Shown: positions 6,465 through 10,736 of the stretch, in pieces
How positions within the stretch are numbered: the first letter of the stretch is position 1
Layout: every line of letters begins with the position of its first letter
From: Comamonadaceae bacterium
Lineage (GTDB): Bacteria; Pseudomonadota; Gammaproteobacteria; Burkholderiales; Burkholderiaceae
Reading direction: 5' to 3'
Length of the DNA stretch: 10,736 bases
NCBI GenBank assembly: GCA_947374535.1
Contig: CANCCJ010000091.1
Coordinates: 1-10,736 of the forward strand
Position numbers and translations under genes: made by a program
The notes under the pieces: model-generated
The model's input: the letters and a program-made list of their open reading frames with translations, nothing else
The model's database searches: none
What the model was told of the DNA's origin: nothing

Positions 6465-7491
6465 GCAAAGCCAACGGTTCTTCTAATAAAACAGGGTCGG
6501 GCAGGCGCCCGTGACGCTCGGCCAAGTCATCGAAGAAGGCAGCCACGGCGCGGTGTTGCGACGCGCTGTCTTCTAGAGTGTTCATGTGTTGGCGAAACGC
6601 CTCGCCACCGGGCAAGCTGCGGATGTACCAAGCAATGTGTTTGCGGGCGCTGCGCACGCCGGTGCGCTCACCATACAGGGCGTAGTGCTCGTCGAGGTGC
6701 GCCAGCAACAAACGGCTCACCTCTTGTACCAAAGGCTGGGCTAAATGCTCGCCCGTGGCTAAGTAGTGCGCAATCTCGCGGAAGATCCAAGGGCGGCCTT
6801 GCGCGGCGCGGCCAATCATCAGCGCATCCGCACCCGTGAGCTTTAAAACTGCTTGGGCTTTCTCAGGAGAATCAATGTCGCCATTGGCCACTACGGGCAC
6901 GCGCACCGCTTGCTTGACGGCCGTGATGGTGTCGTACTCAGCAAAGCCTTTGTAGCCCTGCTCGCGGGTGCGGCCGTGCACGGTGATCATTTGCACGCCT
7001 GCGGCCTCTGCGGCGCGGGCCAAGGCCACGGCGTTTTTGTGTGCGTCGCACCAGCCGGTGCGCATCTTCAAGGTCACGGGCACGTTGTAGGGCTGCGCGG
7101 CATCGACCACGGCTTGCACGATGGACATGGCCAAGGGCTCATCTTGCATCAACGCTGAGCCCGCCCATTTGTTACACACCTTTTTGGCGGGGCAACCCAT
7201 GTTGATGTCGATGATTTGCGCGCCGCGCTCAATGTTATAAGCCGCCGCCTCGGCCATCATGGCTGCATCGGTGCCGGCAATTTGCACGGCGATGGGGCCG
7301 CTCTCGCCCGTGTGGTCAGCACGGCGCGAGGTTTTGAGGCTGGTCCACAAGTCTTTGCGCGAGGTGACCATCTCGCTCACTGCATAGCCCGCGCCCAACT
7401 GTTTGCACAACATGCGAAACGGGCGGTCGGTCACGCCAGCCATCGGCGCGACAAACAGGTTGTTTGCCAATGTGTAGGGACCGATGTGCAT
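6457..7491 (-). CDS. dusB: tRNA-dihydrouridine synthase B
   Basis: A 344-residue flavoenzyme that reduces specific uridines in the tRNA D-loop to dihydrouridine with FMN and NADPH. The start MHIGPYTLANNLFVAPMAGV is chosen because it gives the family N-terminus; the frame stays open 131 codons further upstream only because it runs antisense to yqaA. Landmarks are the FMN-binding MAGVTDRPFR at 17-26, DINMGCPAKKV at 95-105 with catalytic Cys100, LKMRTGW at 141-147, VHGRTREQGYKG at 171-182, ANGDIDSPEKA at 202-212, MIGRAAQGRPW at 225-235, and the C-terminal helical tRNA-binding domain with RKHIAWY at 283-289. The NMGCPAKKV form and the linked fis gene point to DusB rather than DusA or DusC. The leader lacks a Shine-Dalgarno sequence. 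The 8-nt overlap with fis shows operon organisation. Confidence 0.95.
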   Translation of the reverse strand: MHIGPYTLANNLFVAPMAGVTDRPFRMLCKQLGAGYAVSEMVTSRKDLWTSLKTSRRADHTGESGPIAVQIAGTDAAMMAEAAAYNIERGAQIIDINMGCPAKKVCNKWAGSALMQDEPLAMSIVQAVVDAAQPYNVPVTLKMRTGWCDAHKNAVALARAAEAAGVQMITVHGRTREQGYKGFAEYDTITAVKQAVRVPVVANGDIDSPEKAQAVLKLTGADALMIGRAAQGRPWIFREIAHYLATGEHLAQPLVQEVSRLLLAHLDEHYALYGERTGVRSARKHIAWYIRSLPGGEAFRQHMNTLEDSASQHRAVAAFFDDLAERHGRLPDPVLLEEPLALHE

Positions 7492-7538
7492 GGGGTGGAG
7501 AGACGTGAGGGTGCTTAAAAAGGAGGCGCAATTGTAGC

Positions 7539-7584
7539 TGCTGAAAATTTCAGCATGCGGTCTGAAAATGACCATTTTGTAAGG
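7539..7584. promoter_or_regulatory. Candidate dusB-fis control region with Fis-like sites
   Basis: TGCTGAAAATTTCAGCA (7539-7555) is a palindrome with 8-bp arms, and CTGAAAAT recurs at 7562-7569, 21 bp (two helical turns) away. GACCATTTTGTAAGG (7570-7584) matches the degenerate Fis pattern except at its last base. A weak - strand promoter, ATGTCA (7604-7599) and TACAAA (7581-7576) with 17-bp spacing, overlaps the latter site. Fis represses its own operon in enterobacteria, so autoregulation is plausible here but unproven; the Fis pattern is loose and chance matches are common. Confidence 0.3.
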
Positions 7585-7597
7585 CTTGGCAAAGGAT

Positions 7598-7629
7598 TTG
7601 ACATATTTGGCAGTTGGCATCACTACACT
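7598..7629 (+). promoter_or_regulatory. Possible yqaA promoter
   Basis: A perfect TTGACA (7598-7603) is followed 20 bp later by TACACT (7624-7629). The spacing is longer than ideal, and no better -10 exists at 16-18 bp. If real, transcription would begin at or next to the ATG at 7637, giving a leaderless message. Confidence 0.3.
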
Positions 7630-7636
7630 GGCGGAC

Positions 7637-8110
7637 ATGGAAATTTGGATGCAATCTGTGTTGGCCGCCTTGGCCCTGCCCGAATACGGCCTGAGCACCG
7701 TGTTTGTGGTGTCGCTGGTATCGGCCACCCTGCTGCCCTTGGGCTCGGAGCCCGTGGTGTTTGGCTTGGTCAAACTCAACCCCGAATTGTTTTGGCCTGC
7801 TATCGCGGTAGCCACCGCCGGCAACACCATCGGCGGCGCGATCAGCTGGTGGATGGGCCACGGCGCGCATAAGGTGAGCGACAAACTGCGCCATCAAGAA
7901 ACCTCAACCCAAGACGCCCGCGCCCTACGCTGGCTGCACGCCCTAGGCCCCAAGGCCTGCCTGCTGAGCTGGTTGCCCGGCGTGGGCGACCCGCTGTGCG
8001 CCGTAGCCGGCTGGCTGCGCCTGCCCTTTTGGCCCTGCGTGGCCTACATGGCGGTGGGTAAGTTTGTCAGGTACTTGGTGATGACGGGTGGGTTGCTTTG
8101 GGTGTTTTAG
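7637..8110 (+). CDS. yqaA: YqaA-type small inner-membrane protein (DedA/SNARE-associated superfamily)
   Basis: A 157-residue protein. The start MEIWMQSVLAALALPEYGL is the likeliest ATG; a TTG 51 bp upstream would add 17 residues overlapping the proposed promoter. The pattern resembles YqaA/DedA-like proteins: an N-terminal membrane helix with SATLLPLGSEPVVFGLV (about 29-45), a second hydrophobic stretch AIAVATAGNTIGGAISWWMG (about 55-74), a cytoplasmic-looking charged region, the conserved WLPGVGDPLCAVAGWLRLPF (about 115-134) with its Gly-Asp-Pro, and a final hydrophobic segment ending GGLLWVF. Relatives are thought to take part in lipid scrambling or membrane homeostasis, but YqaA itself has no settled function. 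It is transcribed divergently from dusB, has no good ribosome binding site (only GGCGGAC directly before the ATG), and its stop overlaps the stop of the next, convergent gene. Confidence 0.85.
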   Translation: MEIWMQSVLAALALPEYGLSTVFVVSLVSATLLPLGSEPVVFGLVKLNPELFWPAIAVATAGNTIGGAISWWMGHGAHKVSDKLRHQETSTQDARALRWLHALGPKACLLSWLPGVGDPLCAVAGWLRLPFWPCVAYMAVGKFVRYLVMTGGLLWVF

Positions 8111-8958
8111 GCTCGTCTACCCCAAATCACTAAGGCAATGCCACCCAATGTGGCCACTGAGGCCAATACAAACTGCTCAGTCATCACCTCGCCCAACAAA
8201 GCCACGCCACCCAAAGCAGCGATGACGGGCACGCTGAGTTGAAGGGTGGCGGCTTGCGTCGCTTTGAGCGCGGGCAACACCGAATACCAAAGCGCATAGC
8301 CAACGCCCGACGTCACCGCACCCGAGGCCACGGCATAGGCTACCCCCTCGGCGTCCCAGCTTGCACTAGCCTGCATCACCGCACTGAGCAACAAAGCCAT
8401 CACCGCCGCACGCCAAAAGTTGCCCGCAGTCACCAGCGTTGGGTCACCCGCGCCTTTGCCGCGCAGCGAATACACGCCCCATGCAGCACCAGCCAACACC
8501 ATCAGCGCTGCGCCCAGCAACGGGGGTGCAGCCAAGCCTGGCAGCATGAGCCCCACCAAACCGGCCATTGCCAACGCAAGGCCCAGCCACTGCCAAGGCG
8601 CCAAACGCTCGCCCTGCCAAATGCCGCGACCAATCATCGTGGCCTGCACCGAGCCAAACAACAATAACGCGCCTGTAGCGGCACTGAGGCTGACATACGC
8701 CAACGAAAACCCCGCCGCATACACAAACAAAGCCAGCGCCGACCACCAGTTGCCAGCCCCCGTGCGCCCTGCACGCACAAAGCGCACAACCAGCCAAAGC
8801 ACCACTGCCCCCGACACCAAACGAATCGACGTGAACGTGGCTGCGTCAATCGTGGTGTGCTTCAACGCCATGCGGCATAGCACCGAATTGCCAGCAAAGG
8901 CCATCATCGTCACGAGGGTGAGAAGGGCAACGCGAAGAGAGACGAGTTGATGCAACAT
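8107..8958 (-). CDS. EamA/DMT-family transporter, probable metabolite exporter
   Basis: A 283-residue, very hydrophobic protein with about ten membrane segments in two EamA repeats, the standard layout and length of the drug/metabolite transporter superfamily. The first half begins with ALLTLVTMMAFAGNSVLCRM and contains a Tyr/Ser-rich AYVSLSAATGALLLFGS segment (about 88-104) followed by the amphipathic GERLAPWQW (about 116-124). The second repeat carries AAWGVYSLRG (about 158-167), then ATLQLSVPVIAALGGVALLGEVMTEQ (about 235-260), the hallmark helix and GE turn of EamA proteins. The protein ends in the basic cap WGRRA. The substrate cannot be read from sequence; relatives export amino acids, nucleobases or drugs. 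It is divergent from lysS with a 151-bp gap, and its stop codon overlaps that of yqaA tail to tail by 4 nt. No strong ribosome binding site was seen. Confidence 0.9.
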   Translation of the reverse strand: MLHQLVSLRVALLTLVTMMAFAGNSVLCRMALKHTTIDAATFTSIRLVSGAVVLWLVVRFVRAGRTGAGNWWSALALFVYAAGFSLAYVSLSAATGALLLFGSVQATMIGRGIWQGERLAPWQWLGLALAMAGLVGLMLPGLAAPPLLGAALMVLAGAAWGVYSLRGKGAGDPTLVTAGNFWRAAVMALLLSAVMQASASWDAEGVAYAVASGAVTSGVGYALWYSVLPALKATQAATLQLSVPVIAALGGVALLGEVMTEQFVLASVATLGGIALVIWGRRA

Positions 8959-9022
8959 AAGCGCTGATGATAGGTATCACATAGCGCCGTATGGGTATAG
9001 CAGGCGACACATCTGTGCAGCT

Positions 9023-9051
9023 ATGAAACACCAAAGGCTTCCACTTAAAAT
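9023..9051 (+). promoter_or_regulatory. Probable lysS promoter
   Basis: ATGAAA (9023-9028) and TAAAAT (9046-9051) are spaced by 17 bp, matching sigma70 consensus at four and five of six bases. A transcript start near 9058 would give a leader of roughly 50 nt before lysS. No riboswitch-like or T-box-like structure was recognised in the leader. Confidence 0.5.
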
Positions 9052-9109
9052 AAGCGGTTTGCTGCTCTTCACGTTCAGTGCAGCCCTTTACCTACACACG
9101 CCTCTTTAG

Positions 9110-10660
9110 ATGTCTAACAACAACACCCCCGCCACGCCAGAAGCCGCCCCCGTCGACGAAAATCAACTCATGGCCGAGCGCCGTGAAAAGCTCAAGGTCA
9201 TGCGCGAGCGTCAGGCGGCGGGCCAAGGCGTGGCCTTCCCCAACGATTTCAAACCCGCGCACCACGCCGCCACCTTGCACGAGCTGCATGGCGACAAGAC
9301 CGCCGAGGTGTTGACCGAAGAAGGCCAGTTCGCCAAAGTGGCGGGCCGCATGATGCTCAAGCGCGTGATGGGCAAGGCCAGCTTTGCCACACTGCAAGAC
9401 AGCACAGGCCGCATCCAGATTTACGTGACGCGCGATGACGTCAGCGAAGACCTCTACGCCGATTTCAAACACTGGGACTTGGGCGACATCGTGGCCTGCG
9501 AAGGCAAGCTGTTCAAAACCCGCACGGGCGAGTTGTCGATTCACGCCACCAGCATCCGCATGCTGACCAAGAGCCTGCGTCCCATGCCCGACAAGTTCCA
9601 CGGCGTGGCTGACCAAGAAATCAAATACCGCCAACGCTACGTCGATTTGATGACGGACGAAACTGCACGCAAGCGCTTCGTGGCACGCAGCAAAGCGGTC
9701 AGCGGCATTCGCGAGTTCATGGTGCAACACAACTTCCTCGAAGTTGAAACGCCCATGTTGCACCCCATCCCAGGCGGCGCCAACGCCAAGCCCTTCACCA
9801 CGCACCACAACGCGTTGGACCAAGAGATGTTCTTGCGCATTGCGCCTGAGCTGTACTTGAAGCGCTTGATCGTGGGTGGCTTTGAGCGCGTGTTTGAGAT
9901 CAACCGCAACTTCCGTAACGAAGGCATCTCCGTGCGCCACAACCCCGAGTTCACCATGATGGAGTTCTACGCGGCCTACTGGAACTACCAAGACCTGATG
10001 CACTTCACCGAAGAGTTGGTGCGCGATGCGGCCATGAAAGCAGCTGGCACCTTGCTGTTGACCTACGGCGGCAAGGCCGTGGATCTGAGCCAACCGTTTG
10101 AGCGTCTGACGATTCGTGAAGCTATTCTGAAGCACACCGAAGCAGGCGACAACGTGGACAACACCACATGGTTGATCAACGCCTTGCAAAAACTCGGTTT
10201 CAAAGAAGAGAAAGACAAACTCAGCACCCGCAGCTTGGCCAGCTTGCAAGTGATGTACTTTGAAGAAACCGTGGAAGACAAGCTGTGGCAGCCCACCTTC
10301 ATCTGCGAGCACCCAGTCGAGATTTCACCCTTGGCCCGCGCCAGCGACAGCAAGCCTGAAGTGACCGAGCGCTTTGAGCTCTACATCACAGGCCGCGAGT
10401 TTGGCAACGGCTTTAGCGAGTTGAACGATGCCGAGGACCAAGCCGCCCGCTTCCACGCGCAAGTAGAAGCCAAAGACAGTGGTGACGACGAAGCCATGTT
10501 CTACGACCACGACTTTGTGCGCGCCCTCGAATACGGCATGCCCCCCACAGGTGGCTGCGGCATTGGCATTGACCGCTTGATGATGTTGCTGACCGACAGC
10601 CCCAGCATCCGGGACGTGATTTTGTTTCCGGCGTTGCGCCGGGAATCTTCTCACCCTTAA
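9110..10660 (+). CDS. lysS: Lysyl-tRNA synthetase, class II
   Basis: A 516-residue class II synthetase that attaches lysine to tRNA-Lys in the cytoplasm. The N-terminal basic helix [15 protein letters not shown] (21-35) is followed by an OB-fold anticodon-binding domain at about 75-155 ([21 protein letters not shown]). The catalytic core shows motif 1 ([21 protein letters not shown], about 209-229), motif 2 ([20 protein letters not shown], 265-284) with its class II arginine, and motif 3 ([20 protein letters not shown], 481-500) with its ATP-binding arginine. YRQRYVDLM at 173-181 is typical of LysRS. Length is normal for the family, with a short extra acidic/Pro N-terminus (residues 1-18). 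The ATG is preceded by pyrimidines, not a Shine-Dalgarno sequence; no other start gives a better N-terminus. It stands alone between its own promoter and a 3' hairpin. Confidence 0.97.
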   Translation: MSNNNTPATPEAAPVDENQLMAERREKLKVMRERQAAGQGVAFPNDFKPAHHAATLHELHGDKTAEVLTEEGQFAKVAGRMMLKRVMGKASFATLQDSTGRIQIYVTRDDVSEDLYADFKHWDLGDIVACEGKLFKTRTGELSIHATSIRMLTKSLRPMPDKFHGVADQEIKYRQRYVDLMTDETARKRFVARSKAVSGIREFMVQHNFLEVETPMLHPIPGGANAKPFTTHHNALDQEMFLRIAPELYLKRLIVGGFERVFEINRNFRNEGISVRHNPEFTMMEFYAAYWNYQDLMHFTEELVRDAAMKAAGTLLLTYGGKAVDLSQPFERLTIREAILKHTEAGDNVDNTTWLINALQKLGFKEEKDKLSTRSLASLQVMYFEETVEDKLWQPTFICEHPVEISPLARASDSKPEVTERFELYITGREFGNGFSELNDAEDQAARFHAQVEAKDSGDDEAMFYDHDFVRALEYGMPPTGGCGIGIDRLMMLLTDSPSIRDVILFPALRRESSHP

Positions 10661-10691
10661 AAACCACTCACTTTGATCAATTACAAATACA

Positions 10692-10729
10692 AACACCTAC
10701 TGAACCGCCAAAACGGTGCAGCAGGTGTT
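10692..10729 (-). terminator. Long hairpin after lysS, best as a - strand terminator
   Basis: A 16-position stem (10692-10707 with 10714-10729) closes a six-base loop. Read as + strand RNA it has two mismatches; read as - strand RNA one of these becomes a G-U wobble, leaving 15 of 16 paired. The - strand continues into T-rich TTTGTATTTG-like sequence, while the + strand is followed by GCGGGTT. This fits a terminator for a - strand gene beyond the right edge, convergent with lysS; it may also stop lysS transcripts. Confidence 0.5.
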
Positions 10730-10736
10730 GCGGGTT

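Noticed and set aside
7520..7530. Strong Shine-Dalgarno-like AAGGAGG on the + strand
   Set aside because: It is followed only by TTG TAG; the next ATG (7555) is 28 nt away and opens a frame that is out of phase with yqaA and looks like a shadow.
7492..7884. A 131-codon N-terminal extension of dusB in the same open frame
   Set aside because: It runs antisense to yqaA and across the control region, has no resemblance to the Dus family, and the ATG at 7491 gives the exact family N-terminus.
8959..9109. Search for a small gene, T-box or riboswitch in the gap before lysS
   Set aside because: No credible open frame, no T-box-like element and no known aptamer pattern; only a promoter-like pair was found.
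9092..10312. Long - strand open frame (406 codons) opposite lysS
   Set aside because: Low-complexity antisense composition with no family motifs; lysS is complete on the other strand.

Overview
The window looks like an ordinary chromosomal stretch of a betaproteobacterium, most likely Burkholderiales and probably Comamonadaceae (Limnohabitans/Rhodoferax-like). This rests on the style of the encoded proteins, the thiD-hemL pairing, the dusB-fis-purH order and the moderately high GC. The genus is an inference from protein style; no search was possible.

Layout. On the + strand from the left edge there is a ThiD-like kinase (5' end outside the window), hemL (glutamate-1-semialdehyde aminomutase, tetrapyrrole synthesis) and a small DUF6172-type protein. 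These converge on a long - strand block which, in transcription order from right to left, reads dusB (tRNA dihydrouridine synthase), fis (nucleoid/transcription factor), purH (last two steps of IMP synthesis), a parD-parE toxin-antitoxin pair and an RhlE-type DEAD-box RNA helicase. Divergent from dusB is a small YqaA-type membrane protein. Its stop codon overlaps that of a convergent EamA/DMT-type exporter. Divergent from the exporter is lysS (lysyl-tRNA synthetase), followed by a long hairpin at the right edge.

How the genes fit together. dusB-fis overlap by 8 nt and purH follows 19 nt later, so they probably form one operon joining tRNA modification, nucleoid control and purine synthesis. 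The parD-parE-helicase unit is also tightly packed (4-nt and 17-nt overlaps). A strong sigma70-like promoter lies between purH and parD. Its -35 overlaps the purH stop codon and its -10 lies in the centre of a perfect 13-bp inverted repeat, a good candidate for the autoregulatory ParD operator. The helicase has no intergenic space of its own for a promoter, so it may be partly expressed from the toxin-antitoxin promoter.

No CRISPR array, insertion sequence, phage gene, tRNA or rRNA was seen. Nothing here looks like a wholly new multi-gene system. The points most worth checking are the parDE operator-promoter and its coupling to the helicase, the divergent ThiD, possible Fis autoregulatory sites upstream of dusB, and the uncharacterised DUF6172 gene.
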